A DNA stretch of 64,000 nucleotides from Emticicia sp. BO119 (GTDB lineage: Bacteria > Bacteroidota > Bacteroidia > Cytophagales > Spirosomataceae). Under the pieces are notes generated by a model. The model saw only the letters and a list, made by a program, of their open reading frames with translations, was not told the origin of the DNA and ran no database searches. A program made the position numbers and the translations under genes. The DNA lies in NCBI RefSeq assembly GCF_013912375.1, contig NZ_JACETV010000008.1:1-64000 (forward strand), written 5' to 3'. Of this stretch, positions 38,756 to 47,215 are shown one piece after another (position 1 is the stretch's first letter; the number at the start of each line of letters is the position of its first letter).

Positions 38756-39282
38756 TTTTAAATTTCTTAACTATTGTTCAACCTTGTTAGGTAATGTATG
38801 TTTAATGCAAATATGAGCATGCAAAATAGGAAATGAATACTCCGGATACTATCTTTGATTTTTCAGCAGACAAGATAAATGGTTTGACAATTATACCCAA
38901 AAATCATTTTTAAATATTATAAAGTTTTATCAGATAAAACCGCTCGATAAGCTGTCTTTGGCATCAACTGTTTTGATTAGAAAAAGAGAAAGAATAAATA
39001 CGAAAAAATCTTCTTATACTTCACAACTCTCGTTAAAAACAAACTGTATATAACATTTAGAAATCCTGATCAGCAACGAAAGAATTTTCTTTAAAAATGA
39101 AAATCAGCACACTTTTGCAGAACAAATGATTTTAAGTCGTACTTTTATTTTCATTTTAACTGTGCTTGTCAGCCAATGAAGCACGGAAATTTATATATTA
39201 AAAAACATATTATTATTTATAGATGTCTTTAAAAGGTATTAATAATACTTAAATAAATCGGACAATTAATTAACTAACCTAA
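38756..39282. other. 527-base divergent intergenic region upstream of the PqqD/HprK operon
   Basis: No listed gene. It holds one small ORF of 26 codons (38833-38913, starting MNTPDTIFDFSADK) with a purine-rich GGAAA before its ATG, and a dyad in which AAAATGAAAAT (39095) pairs with ATTTTCATTTT (39150). A precursor peptide could in principle be encoded here, but none stands out. Promoters for the divergent units must lie in this stretch. Confidence 0.5.
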
Positions 39283-39702
39283 ATGAAAACTTACCAGTTA
39301 GATAGCACCAATATTGCTCAAGAGGTTTTTGGAAACGAAGCTATTTTAATTAATATCCCCTTAGGAAAATACTATAGTATAAGAGGAACTACGGGAATAA
39401 GAGTCTTGGAGTTGCTGCAGAAGCCAGCAAATACAGAAACTGTATTAGCTACTATTCAGAATGAATTTCAGTCAGATAAAATCTCTGCAAGAGTAGAAAT
39501 AGAATATTTACTTAGTCAATTAGAAAATGAGAATATAATTACTGAAACATCGCTAACTGACCCTGTTATTAGTGAAGAATCTCCTATAAAACTCCCTTAC
39601 GAGAAAGTGGAGTTGGAAATATTTGATGATATGCAGGAGCTTATTCTGCTTGATCCAATACATGATGTAGAGTCATTTAGAGGATGGCCACAAAAAAAGT
39701 AA
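39283..39702 (+). CDS. PqqD-like peptide-binding protein with C-terminal tail
   Basis: 139 residues. Residues 5-86 have the PqqD / RiPP-recognition-element fold: EAILINIPLGKYYSIRGTTGIRVLELLQKP, then VEIEYLLSQLENENII. PqqD proteins present precursor peptides to modifying enzymes. After a linker, residues 108-136 carry an acidic-hydrophobic tail with DMQELILLDPIHDV and GWP. I recall this DMQ-LLLDPIHDV-type tail in other PqqD-like proteins, but could not confirm it; the tail may be a docking segment or a fused substrate. First gene of a five-gene operon; next gene 9 bases on. Confidence 0.75.
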   Translation: MKTYQLDSTNIAQEVFGNEAILINIPLGKYYSIRGTTGIRVLELLQKPANTETVLATIQNEFQSDKISARVEIEYLLSQLENENIITETSLTDPVISEESPIKLPYEKVELEIFDDMQELILLDPIHDVESFRGWPQKK

Positions 39703-39711
39703 TTCAGGGAG

Positions 39712-40698
39712 ATGCTTAATTTTGATAAAGAGAAATTACTAAAGTCCGAAAACACTTTTAATATTGGAGGGCAGGTTTTTAAAGTTTTGTCATATGGTTC
39801 GTTCAAATATGAGAAATATCTTAGAGCCCTTGCTCACTTAGCAATCCAAAGTAAAGGAGAAGAAAATATAAAGATAAATCTGATTGAGTCAAGAAGTACT
39901 GGCTCAACTCCTCCTGAGGCCTGGTTAAACTGGCCGACGATTGACCCCTATAGTGGTGAATTACTTGACTTTGGCGATAATCGTGCACTGTTTAATTCAA
40001 CAGAGCCCTATTTTATCTTTGTAGATTATGCTTCTAATGAGATTTATTACTGGGTAGATGATTTTTGTCGTCTTTCGCCCAATGAAACAGCATCGCCTTT
40101 AAGAATGGTGTTTCATTTATGGTTTGAATCTACAAAACTATTCTTATGTCATGCAGCCGGATTAGGATTTTCCCAAAAAGGTGTTTTATTAACCGGAAAA
40201 AGTGGTTCGGGCAAATCAACGAGTACTTTATCTTGCCTGAATACAAGACTCAAATATGCCGGAGATGACTTCATTTTGGTCGATTCAGAGAAAAGCATTG
40301 TTTACAGCCTTTATGGTGCTGCAAAACTGAATGTTGAGCAATTTGAGAATTTCCCTCATCTAAAGCCGCTGATAAGTAACATTGAACATATTCCCAGAGA
40401 AAAAGGGCATATATATATCAATGAATCATTTAAAGATTCTATGATAAATCAATTCAGTATTCAAGCAATTCTATTACCGACTATAACAGGTCTGGAAAAT
40501 ACTTTTATTAAAGAATGTTCCAAAATTGATGCCATCAAAGCACTGGTTCCTTCTTCTGTCTGGATTTTAAGAACCAATAAAACAGCAGTTGAAAAGATGA
40601 AACTGCTTATAGCAAAAACACCTACATTCAGATTAATGGCGGGTGTAAATCTGGAACAAATTGCACCGACTCTAATAAAATTCATTAATGAAAATTAG
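39712..40698 (+). CDS. HPr-kinase-like (HprK-related) ATPase/kinase
   Basis: 328 residues. The C-terminal half has the HprK fold: LCHAAGLGFSQKGVLLTGKSGSGKST with the P-loop at 162-169, and the acidic YAGDDFILVD that HprK uses for phosphotransfer. The N-terminal ~140 residues replace the classical HprK domain (NTFNIGGQVFKVLSYGS, LLDFGDNRALFNSTEPYFIFVDY). This matches HprK-related kinases that accompany PqqD and nucleotidyltransferase genes (HPr-rel-A and lasso-peptide kinases) rather than catabolite-repression HprK, and there is no HPr/PTS gene nearby. The substrate is unknown. Its last 11 bases overlap the next gene. Confidence 0.8.
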   Translation: MLNFDKEKLLKSENTFNIGGQVFKVLSYGSFKYEKYLRALAHLAIQSKGEENIKINLIESRSTGSTPPEAWLNWPTIDPYSGELLDFGDNRALFNSTEPYFIFVDYASNEIYYWVDDFCRLSPNETASPLRMVFHLWFESTKLFLCHAAGLGFSQKGVLLTGKSGSGKSTSTLSCLNTRLKYAGDDFILVDSEKSIVYSLYGAAKLNVEQFENFPHLKPLISNIEHIPREKGHIYINESFKDSMINQFSIQAILLPTITGLENTFIKECSKIDAIKALVPSSVWILRTNKTAVEKMKLLIAKTPTFRLMAGVNLEQIAPTLIKFINEN

Positions 40699-41359
40699 TA
40701 TAATTATTACAGCTTACAATGTAGAAAAGTATATTGCCGAAGCTGTGGAATCTGCTTTAAAACAAACCTATACAAATACTGAAATTATCGTAATCAACGA
40801 TGGTTCTACTGATGATACCTTGCAGATTCTGCATACTTTTGAGGATAAAATAATTTTGGTAAGTCAGGAGAATATAGGTCTTGCCAAAACTTTGAATAAA
40901 GCCTTGAAATTAGCAAGTGGAGAGCTGATAGCCTTTCTTGATGGAGACGATATATTGTTAGAAAACAAACTGGAAAAACAGATTAAAGAATTTGAGCATA
41001 ATCAAGGTCTTGAGGCTACATTCGGGACAATGAAGCAATTCCTTAGCCCAGAATTATTATTGCATAAGGAAAGATATCAGTTTATTAAAGGAGAAGTAGC
41101 TGCTCAATCAAAAATCACTTCATTATTCAGAAAAAAAGTATTTATAAAGTATGGGAATTTTCCTGAAGTACAAACCCTTGATTTTATTATCTGGTTTGAT
41201 TCGGCTAAGTCAAAAGGGATTGTTTATAACCAAACCGACAATTTAGTAGTATATAGACGAGTAAGAGATAATTCACATTCACAGGAAAATAATTACTACT
41301 CCTATTTATTAAGGTTTTTAAAAGACAGAATCAATAACAAAAGAATGGTAAATTCATGA
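40688..41359 (+). CDS. Family 2 glycosyltransferase
   Basis: 223 residues, soluble GT-A enzyme. MKISIIITAYNVEKYIAEAVESALKQ, NDGSTDDT and the DxD motif in AFLDGDDILLENKLEK are diagnostic. It lacks the C-terminal membrane region of chain polymerising GT2 enzymes. The start overlaps the kinase gene by 11 bases and its stop overlaps the next start by 4 (ATGA), so translation of the operon is coupled. It may attach a sugar to a carrier lipid or a peptide; the acceptor is unknown. Confidence 0.85.
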   Translation: MKISIIITAYNVEKYIAEAVESALKQTYTNTEIIVINDGSTDDTLQILHTFEDKIILVSQENIGLAKTLNKALKLASGELIAFLDGDDILLENKLEKQIKEFEHNQGLEATFGTMKQFLSPELLLHKERYQFIKGEVAAQSKITSLFRKKVFIKYGNFPEVQTLDFIIWFDSAKSKGIVYNQTDNLVVYRRVRDNSHSQENNYYSYLLRFLKDRINNKRMVNS

Positions 41360-42477
41360 AATATGCAGGTGGGCATTTTCCGAACGAAAAACAAACGTTG
41401 TTGTTAAAGGCAGCATTAAGTGAACGTTTGAAAGCCATCAGATACTTTACTGAATGGCTGGAGGCTAATCATCTGGATAATCTTGATATGACTTCTCCAA
41501 ACTTTCTGTCCGACTTTATGGATAACCTTGATTTGGGCAGCCATAGAATGTTACCAATGGTTATTCATAATTTAGGAGAACATACCCACCCGTATTTTAG
41601 CTTTTTGCTTGGAACAAGAAAAAACTATTGGGTACGAAACAAGCAGATTGAACATAAAGCGATACAAATACAAAAGCTTTTAGAGCAGCATGGCATACCA
41701 AGTATGCAAATAAAAGGTTTAGATATAGCCAGTCGGTTTTATGAAAATACAGCACATCGGCCAATGAACGATGGAGATATTCTGATACCATTCGAATTCC
41801 GAAAAAAGGCAATCGAATTAGCAGGGAAGGGGGTTTTAGGGAATAAAACAAAAATCTCTCAGTTATCCATGAAAAACTTTACTCATGCCCTTCATCTTGA
41901 ATTTGAAGGCGATGTTGATATTGATTTACATTGGAACACCTTTCGGGAATATATCTATACACCAGGTTCATGTGATTTTATCTGGAAAAATGCAACTATA
42001 GAAACAAAATCAGGTGTAATTAATTACCGGATGTCTGCCACTCATGCACTTTTCCTTAGTATGGTTCATGGAAGAAATTTTGATTCAACACCCCCTTTCA
42101 GATGGGTAGCTGATGCCAAAACTATTATTGATAAATCAGCAATAGATTGGGAGGAATTACTTGAAATAATCAGGCGGTTTCAGTTTAAACCTTTTCTCAA
42201 AAAAGCATTCCCTTACTTGGTTGAACAGCATCAGTTTAATATACCTGGTGATTTTCTGGAAAGTTTAAGCCGTCTTAAAACCGATGACCTGGAAGAGAAA
42301 TATTACCGTTCCATATCTGGGGATATCAGAAAATATGGGTTGATAAGTATGTTATGGGGTGGGACGACCAAGAGAATCCTCTATTATAGATTATTTCTGA
42401 GAGAGTCCGAAATCTCGCTTACCCGATTTATTGTGTCATGGTATTTAAACAGAATAAAAGCATCATTTCTTAGTTAA
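41356..42477 (+). CDS. Nucleotidyltransferase-family protein (NTP_transf_5-like)
   Basis: 373 residues. The nucleotidyltransferase core is at about 117-145: IKGLDIASRFYENTAHRPMNDGDILI, where D139 and D141 are the expected metal ligands after the KG loop; the fold is that of PF14907. Histidines in THALHLEFEGDVDIDLHWN and THALFLSMVHGRNF are also typical. The family occurs with HprK-related kinases and PqqD proteins, and in lasso-peptide clusters, where it is thought to modify the peptide. The start overlaps the preceding gene (ATGA) and the stop overlaps the next start. Confidence 0.78.
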   Translation: MKYAGGHFPNEKQTLLLKAALSERLKAIRYFTEWLEANHLDNLDMTSPNFLSDFMDNLDLGSHRMLPMVIHNLGEHTHPYFSFLLGTRKNYWVRNKQIEHKAIQIQKLLEQHGIPSMQIKGLDIASRFYENTAHRPMNDGDILIPFEFRKKAIELAGKGVLGNKTKISQLSMKNFTHALHLEFEGDVDIDLHWNTFREYIYTPGSCDFIWKNATIETKSGVINYRMSATHALFLSMVHGRNFDSTPPFRWVADAKTIIDKSAIDWEELLEIIRRFQFKPFLKKAFPYLVEQHQFNIPGDFLESLSRLKTDDLEEKYYRSISGDIRKYGLISMLWGGTTKRILYYRLFLRESEISLTRFIVSWYLNRIKASFLS

Positions 42478-43277
42478 TGATTATCAATATAGTTTTACTA
42501 CTTACTTTTTTTATCCATTTTTTTAGTATTGCTGTACTTTCTGTACGATTGGTTGGCATACGGACTTCTAAAATGGCGGCTTCTTATGCAGTGTATAATA
42601 TTATTTTTTTAGCCGTCAGATTTTTGAATACATTTCAGGCACCTCTTTTAGCGAAATCAATCGAAAAATCAATTCTTAACGGGCAGGGACCAGACAACTG
42701 GCTATTTTTTAAACTATGTCTGGTTTCGTTAATAGGTAGTATTTCTGGGGCGTTATTTATACCCACTCTTCAGAGAACCATGTATCAGACAGTAGAAAAA
42801 GTTTATCAGAAAAACTCGTTGATAAGAGTTATTGTTAAATCTTTTACTTTTGATTCTTTAAGACACTTTCTACAATCTTTTTCTGTACCCAGGTTGTCAA
42901 ATATAAGTCGGTTAAATCGAATAAGTGATATACCTAAACGTATTCTTTTAATGAATGTAATTATTACCTCATTAACAACCATCAGTGTACTCTCCTGTTT
43001 ATATGCGGGCTATATAAATCCAGATTTACGAACAACTTCCTTGTCATTAAATGGTTTTATTGTCGGATTCTCTACCGTTTTATCTATGATTATCGTAGAA
43101 CCTAATTTAGGTATTACGGCTGATAAAGTTATTAACGGGCTTTATTCTGAGACTTATTTCAGAAGATATCTGACTTTTGTAGTTATTGCCCGAATAATAG
43201 GTACGGGTTTGAGTCTCTTATTCATTCTTCCTTTGGCTCATCTGGTTGTATTTCTGGCCAAATTGATTTATGTATAA
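42477..43277 (+). CDS. amj: Amj-family lipid II flippase-like membrane protein
   Basis: 266 residues with about six hydrophobic segments. The beginning (LLLTFFIHFFSIAVLSVRLVGIRTSKMAASYAVYNIIFLAVRFLNTFQAPLLAKSIE) follows the signature of Bacillus Amj (YdaH), the alternative lipid II flippase that replaces MurJ. The later blocks (SRLNRISDIPKRILLMNVI and LSMIIVEPNLGITADKVINGLYSE) also fit. Amj flips undecaprenyl-linked peptidoglycan precursor outward. Here it closes the PqqD/HprK/GT2/nucleotidyltransferase operon, its ATG overlapping the preceding stop by one base, so it may flip a lipid-linked glycan or peptide made by that system; that is inference. Confidence 0.8.
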   Translation: MIINIVLLLTFFIHFFSIAVLSVRLVGIRTSKMAASYAVYNIIFLAVRFLNTFQAPLLAKSIEKSILNGQGPDNWLFFKLCLVSLIGSISGALFIPTLQRTMYQTVEKVYQKNSLIRVIVKSFTFDSLRHFLQSFSVPRLSNISRLNRISDIPKRILLMNVIITSLTTISVLSCLYAGYINPDLRTTSLSLNGFIVGFSTVLSMIIVEPNLGITADKVINGLYSETYFRRYLTFVVIARIIGTGLSLLFILPLAHLVVFLAKLIYV

Positions 43278-43376
43278 TTAATAGTTGTTGAATAATAAAT
43301 ACCTTTGAAAGGTTATATAGAAGAGTTACACGAGTTCGTGACACTTCTAAGAATTTAATCAGGGAAAGTTTAATAC

Positions 43377-43967
43377 TTAATTACCTGCATTAGGAGAAAT
43401 TAGTGTTACCTTTATTTGCTGTGGAATGATAAAAGAATCTCCTATACTTGGGCTTCCAGTGGGAATCTTTACCATAAGAGTAATACCGTTTGATTCGTAA
43501 GAAAAAGTTTTGATAATAGGATAAACCGTACCTCCTATGCTTACTCCCCATTCAGGTTCTGGTAATTTCCTAAAAATAGTTGTGCTACTACCATAAGGAA
43601 TATAGGCAACGTCAACCGTTCCACTACTTAATATTTCTGAATTAATTTCAGTGATGGTAACAGAAGCAGTGTAAGTTCTCCCATATCCACTATCTACCGA
43701 GCTCCAAGACAAACTATTGAAAATAAAAGTTTGAATCTTCGTTCCATTTACACCGCTACCGATGTTCTTCCAGGCACTTCCGAGGTATGTCCAAAGCGTA
43801 TTTGTTTCAATATTAAAAATCGTTGAGCCATTTTCAGGAGAAGCGATTGCCAGCATATTTGCAGTAGAATATTGAGGAAATTTCACTCCCTGGTTTGGTA
43901 AAATAGATACACCCTGAGCGAAAGCAAAATTTGATAAAATCAGGCATAGAAATAGTAATGCTTTCAT
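43377..43967 (-). CDS. Secreted protein, unknown function
   Basis: 196 residues from ATG 43967 (MKALLFLCLILSNFAFAQG, a clear signal peptide; an earlier in-frame start would precede it by 15 residues). The segment FPQYSTANMLAIASPENGSTIFNIETNTLWTYLGSAWKNIG is a module found at the N termini of Bacteroidota exoproteins (tail-fibre-like). The rest (beta-rich: WSSVDSGYGRTYTASVTIT, VAYIPYGSSTTIFRKLPEPEWG) is not recognised. Single gene after the Amj operon, opposite strand. Confidence 0.65.
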   Translation of the reverse strand: MKALLFLCLILSNFAFAQGVSILPNQGVKFPQYSTANMLAIASPENGSTIFNIETNTLWTYLGSAWKNIGSGVNGTKIQTFIFNSLSWSSVDSGYGRTYTASVTITEINSEILSSGTVDVAYIPYGSSTTIFRKLPEPEWGVSIGGTVYPIIKTFSYESNGITLMVKIPTGSPSIGDSFIIPQQIKVTLISPNAGN

Positions 43968-44194
43968 GTTTAGTTTTTTTGTTTGATGAACTAAAAGTAG
44001 TAGAAAAAACAAAGCATTTTTTCCTGGATGTTTGATTGGAGTATATGGATTGAAATTCGGTGCAACTGAATTTAATACTGGTTTCAGAACTATCCTGATA
44101 ATCTGTAGATAAGCTGATTAAATGTCACCCTTATGAAAATAGCCCAGGAATAAGAAGATGTTAAACACCAAGAGGATCAATCAGATTTTACATA

Positions 44195-44230
44195 ATAAAA
44201 AATCCCGCCAGATCACTCCGGAGGGATTTT
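44195..44230 (-). terminator. Terminator of the coiled-coil protein gene
   Basis: On the minus strand AAAATCCC pairs with GGGATTTT around a CC-rich inner loop, followed by a run of T (TTTTTTATT). It lies 19 bases after the stop at 44249. Confidence 0.75.
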
Positions 44231-44248
44231 CCATACAAAGATATGATA

Positions 44249-45202
44249 TTACTTCACATCGAAAGTACCACGGCCAATGCTAAACCCTTCTGAATACAAT
44301 TCAATAGTATATTTGCCTTTTTCGTAAGAACTCCCACGTGTATAAACGAAATCCACGTTCTGGCCTGAATTATCATACATTACTGTTTGTTTTGAGGTAT
44401 AAACGGTTTCGTTTCCTCCAAAATTAAATGTACCTGAGCCAGTAGCCATATCTGAAACTACATTTCCCTTAGGGTCAAGTAATCTCATATAAATAACTTT
44501 CTCTTCACGTTTGGTAAGCGGGTTCTCAGCCAATTTGAAAGATACTTTTACTTTATCTACTCTTTTAGCTTTGTATTCACCTCCGTCACGCTCTTTACCA
44601 CGAGAGTTAATCGCACTAACATTTACGTTCATGGCCTTGAGTGCTGCTGCCAGAGTTACCTTTTCGGTTAACTCTCTATTTTTAACACCAACATTATAAA
44701 CTGAATCTGCTAATGCCTGTTTGTCAGTTTTCAGGCCGGTATTCTCGGTTTTCAGGTTGGTATTTTCGCTACCTAAAGTCTCGTTTTGTGTAGTTAGTAC
44801 TGCGTTTTCTTCTTTTAACTTGGCAATTTCATTATCTTTTTCTGTAAGTGCTAACTCATAGTTTTTGATTTTGCCTTCGTATTGTTTAATACTCACACTC
44901 TTTGAATTAACTAAATTCTTTTTGTCTTGCTCTAACTGAGCTTTCAACGCTTGTAAATCCTCTACTTGTCCGCCTAAAGCTTGTACTTCAGCAATTTTTG
45001 CATCAAGTTGTACGGCAATGGAATCAAGTTTAGAGTTGGTAAGGAGCAGTTCTTTTGTTTTTTGCGAAATGTCTACATTCTTTGAATCAATGTCTTGACG
45101 GGCATTGAAATAAAGGAAGCCGAAGAGTGCTGCTAAAGCACAGGCTAAAACAAGTCCGGCGGTCATAGCCGTGTTACTTCTTCTTTCTTGAGTTTGTTCC
45201 AT
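44249..45202 (-). CDS. Membrane-anchored coiled-coil protein, unknown function
   Basis: 317 residues. A cytoplasmic N terminus is followed by one membrane helix at about 14-32 (MTAGLVLACALAALFGFLYF), then a long heptad-rich coiled coil at about 40-180 (SKLDSIAVQLDAKIAEVQ... KLKEENAVLTTQNETLGSENTNLKTEN). The C-terminal ~110 residues form a conserved globular domain (NVSAINSRGKERDGG, KVSFKLAENPLTKREEKVIYMRLLDPKGNVVSDM ... YTIELYSEGFSIGRGTFDVK). It is well conserved in Cytophagales, often as a hypothetical protein. Divergent from the MFS gene; a link is unproven. Confidence 0.72.
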   Translation of the reverse strand: MEQTQERRSNTAMTAGLVLACALAALFGFLYFNARQDIDSKNVDISQKTKELLLTNSKLDSIAVQLDAKIAEVQALGGQVEDLQALKAQLEQDKKNLVNSKSVSIKQYEGKIKNYELALTEKDNEIAKLKEENAVLTTQNETLGSENTNLKTENTGLKTDKQALADSVYNVGVKNRELTEKVTLAAALKAMNVNVSAINSRGKERDGGEYKAKRVDKVKVSFKLAENPLTKREEKVIYMRLLDPKGNVVSDMATGSGTFNFGGNETVYTSKQTVMYDNSGQNVDFVYTRGSSYEKGKYTIELYSEGFSIGRGTFDVK

Positions 45203-45310
45203 AGAAATCTGAATATTTAGTATTTAACGGTTTAGGCTTACTAACGACAAAGTTAGCCTTTTATTGAGTTTATTGAATAAGTTTCAGAAAATTTTCGAAA
45301 ATGCCGTTAT

Positions 45311-45353
45311 TTTTTTCGTGAAATTCTACACGAATCTCTATTTTCGTGAAATT
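45311..45353. promoter_or_regulatory. Repeated TTTTCGTGAAATT operator candidate upstream of MFS gene
   Basis: The 13-base TTTTCGTGAAATT occurs twice (45313 and 45341), 28 bases apart, and the first copy forms an inverted pair with CACGAA (TTCGTG-aaattcta-CACGAA). The second copy ends 11 bases before the MFS ATG. It looks like a repressor site. Confidence 0.45.
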
Positions 45354-45363
45354 TTGTTAATAC

Positions 45364-46575
45364 ATGAAAAAATCAACTTTTTTGTTAGTATTAGTTGCAG
45401 CGTTAGGTTATTTCGTAGATGCGTATGACTTGATTCTATTCGTTGTGCTTCGTCATAGCAGTCTAACTGAATTAGGTGTAGTAGGTATTGATAATACGAG
45501 TGTCGGTTTATGGCTATTTAACGTACAAATGATAGGGTTATTGTGTGGTGGTATTTTTTTTGGTGTTTTAGGCGATAAAAAAGGTCGCCTGTCTGTCTTG
45601 TTTGGTTCTATCATATTATATTCATTGGCTACGATTATTAACGGATTTGTAACTGATATATATACATACGGAATATTAAGATTTTTGGCCGGAATAGGTC
45701 TGGCAGGCGAATTAGGTGCCGGAATAACCATCGTTGCTGAAACCATGCCAAAAGAAAAAAGAGGTTATGGAACTATGATTATGGCCTCTGTAGGTGCTTT
45801 TGGAGCGGTTGTAGCCGCATTGGTAGGTGACGCCTTCTATTGGCGGACAGCCTATTTTATTGGAGGAGGAATGGGATTGCTCCTATTATTATTAAGAGTA
45901 GGAACCTTTGAGTCTAAAATGTATAAGCATGCCGAAGAACAGGGTATAAGAAGAGGAGATTTCCTGAGTCTTTTTACAAATAAAGACCGTTTCAAACGCT
46001 ATATAGCCTGTATGTTTATAGGTTTCCCTATTTTTTTTATTGTAAGTATCCTGATGCAATTAGCTCCTGAAGTAGCTAAAGCCTTGGGTATTGAAGGAAA
46101 AGTAACGGCCGGACAAGCCGTTATGTATGTATATATAGGCCTTACGTGCGGTGACCTCATTAGTGGATACGTAAGCCAAAAATTACAAAACCGACGCAAA
46201 ACTATTTTCATTTTTCAGGCTATCTGTTTATGTATGTGCCTCATTTATCTCAATCTCTGGGCAGCCAGTAATACGGCAATATTTATCATGTGCCTTTTAA
46301 TGGGGGCAGCATCCGGCTACTGGATTGTGCTTATTACGATGTCGGCTGAGCAATTTGGTACTAACCTGAGAGCCACAGTAGCTACTACTATTCCGAACTT
46401 TGCCCGAGGTGGAGCTGTACCTATCTCAATAGCACATCAGTACCTTACTAAAGCACTGAACGGCAATTTAATCCTGAGTGCTACTATTATAGGTATTGTT
46501 TGTTTTGGTGCAGCCTTTATTGCCAATGCTTCGCTTAAAGAAACCTTTTCTAAGGATCTGGATTATGTAGAGTAA
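45364..46575 (+). CDS. MFS transporter
   Basis: 403 residues, about 12 membrane helices in two halves. The first half has the MFS loop motif GDKKGRLSVLFGSIILYSLA and RFLAGIGLAGELGAGITIVAETMPKEKRG, as in the metabolite:H+ symporter subgroup. DAYDLILFVVLR in the first helix carries charged residues common in carboxylate/sugar-acid transporters. The substrate is not assignable. The promoter region shows a repeated dyad, suggesting substrate-regulated expression. Convergent with the DUF423 gene. Confidence 0.85.
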   Translation: MKKSTFLLVLVAALGYFVDAYDLILFVVLRHSSLTELGVVGIDNTSVGLWLFNVQMIGLLCGGIFFGVLGDKKGRLSVLFGSIILYSLATIINGFVTDIYTYGILRFLAGIGLAGELGAGITIVAETMPKEKRGYGTMIMASVGAFGAVVAALVGDAFYWRTAYFIGGGMGLLLLLLRVGTFESKMYKHAEEQGIRRGDFLSLFTNKDRFKRYIACMFIGFPIFFIVSILMQLAPEVAKALGIEGKVTAGQAVMYVYIGLTCGDLISGYVSQKLQNRRKTIFIFQAICLCMCLIYLNLWAASNTAIFIMCLLMGAASGYWIVLITMSAEQFGTNLRATVATTIPNFARGGAVPISIAHQYLTKALNGNLILSATIIGIVCFGAAFIANASLKETFSKDLDYVE

Positions 46576-46604
46576 AAATACCACAATGTACTTATACATT
46601 GTGG
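46573..46604 (-). terminator. Terminator of the DUF423 gene (minus strand)
   Basis: CCACAATGTA (46581-46590), loop CTTA, TACATTGTGG (46595-46604). On the minus strand it is followed by TATTTTTAC. It starts inside the end of the MFS gene. Confidence 0.7.
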
Positions 46605-46630
46605 CAAAGGAAGTAGGGCAAATAAAAATA

Positions 46631-47002
46631 TTAACTCTTCAATACCGCCCAGAAAAATAGCAACCACCCTGCAATCATCAATGTCCCACCAATAGGCGCG
46701 ATGGCACCAAAGGTTTTGATTCCTGTAAAACAGATAAGATATAGAGAGCCACTAAAAATGAGCGTCCCTGCTAAAAAACAATAACCACTATAAGTCAGGT
46801 TTTTTGAAATTATTTCTTTAGCTAATATGCCTATCAATACCAAAGCAAATGCATGGTAAAACTGATATTTTACAGCCGTTTCAAATGTTTCCATTCTGCC
46901 CGCTGCCACCAGTCTATCTTTTAGTGCATGCGCACCAAAAGCACCTAATGCCACACCTATTGCTCCTAAAAGAGCCCCCGCCTGTAAGAAAAATTTATTC
47001 AT
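46631..47002 (-). CDS. DUF423 family membrane protein (YwdK-like)
   Basis: 123 residues, four hydrophobic helices. LGAIGVALGAFGAHALKDRL at the N terminus, then ETAVKYQFYHAFALVLIGIL, LIFSGSLYLICFTGIKTFGAIAPIGG and a final helix, all family hallmarks. Members are small inner-membrane proteins of unknown activity. Single gene, not connected to its neighbours. Confidence 0.9.
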   Translation of the reverse strand: MNKFFLQAGALLGAIGVALGAFGAHALKDRLVAAGRMETFETAVKYQFYHAFALVLIGILAKEIISKNLTYSGYCFLAGTLIFSGSLYLICFTGIKTFGAIAPIGGTLMIAGWLLFFWAVLKS

Positions 47003-47215
47003 TGCTTTATCTATATTTATATATTGAGGAATATTGGCAAAAATAAGTCAGCGTTGCCAATAAAAACAGATAAAAGGTCATATTCTCGTCATTATCTACA
47101 TAACTTACTTATAATCAACCAATTAAACATAACTGTATTTATCTTTAAATATAAAAATAAAGAATTTGAATTTTATTGAACAAAAAATAGTTGTATATAC
47201 ATATAATGTACTTGT

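Noticed and set aside
39097-39129. 10-codon ORF MKISTLLQNK in the divergent gap before the PqqD operon
   Set aside because: Too short, sits inside the AAAATGAAAAT dyad, and has no ribosome site distinct from AT-rich background.
37259-43277. Lasso-peptide biosynthetic cluster
   Set aside because: PqqD, kinase and nucleotidyltransferase fit, but the asparagine-synthase-like cyclase, the transglutaminase-like protease and a recognisable precursor are missing.
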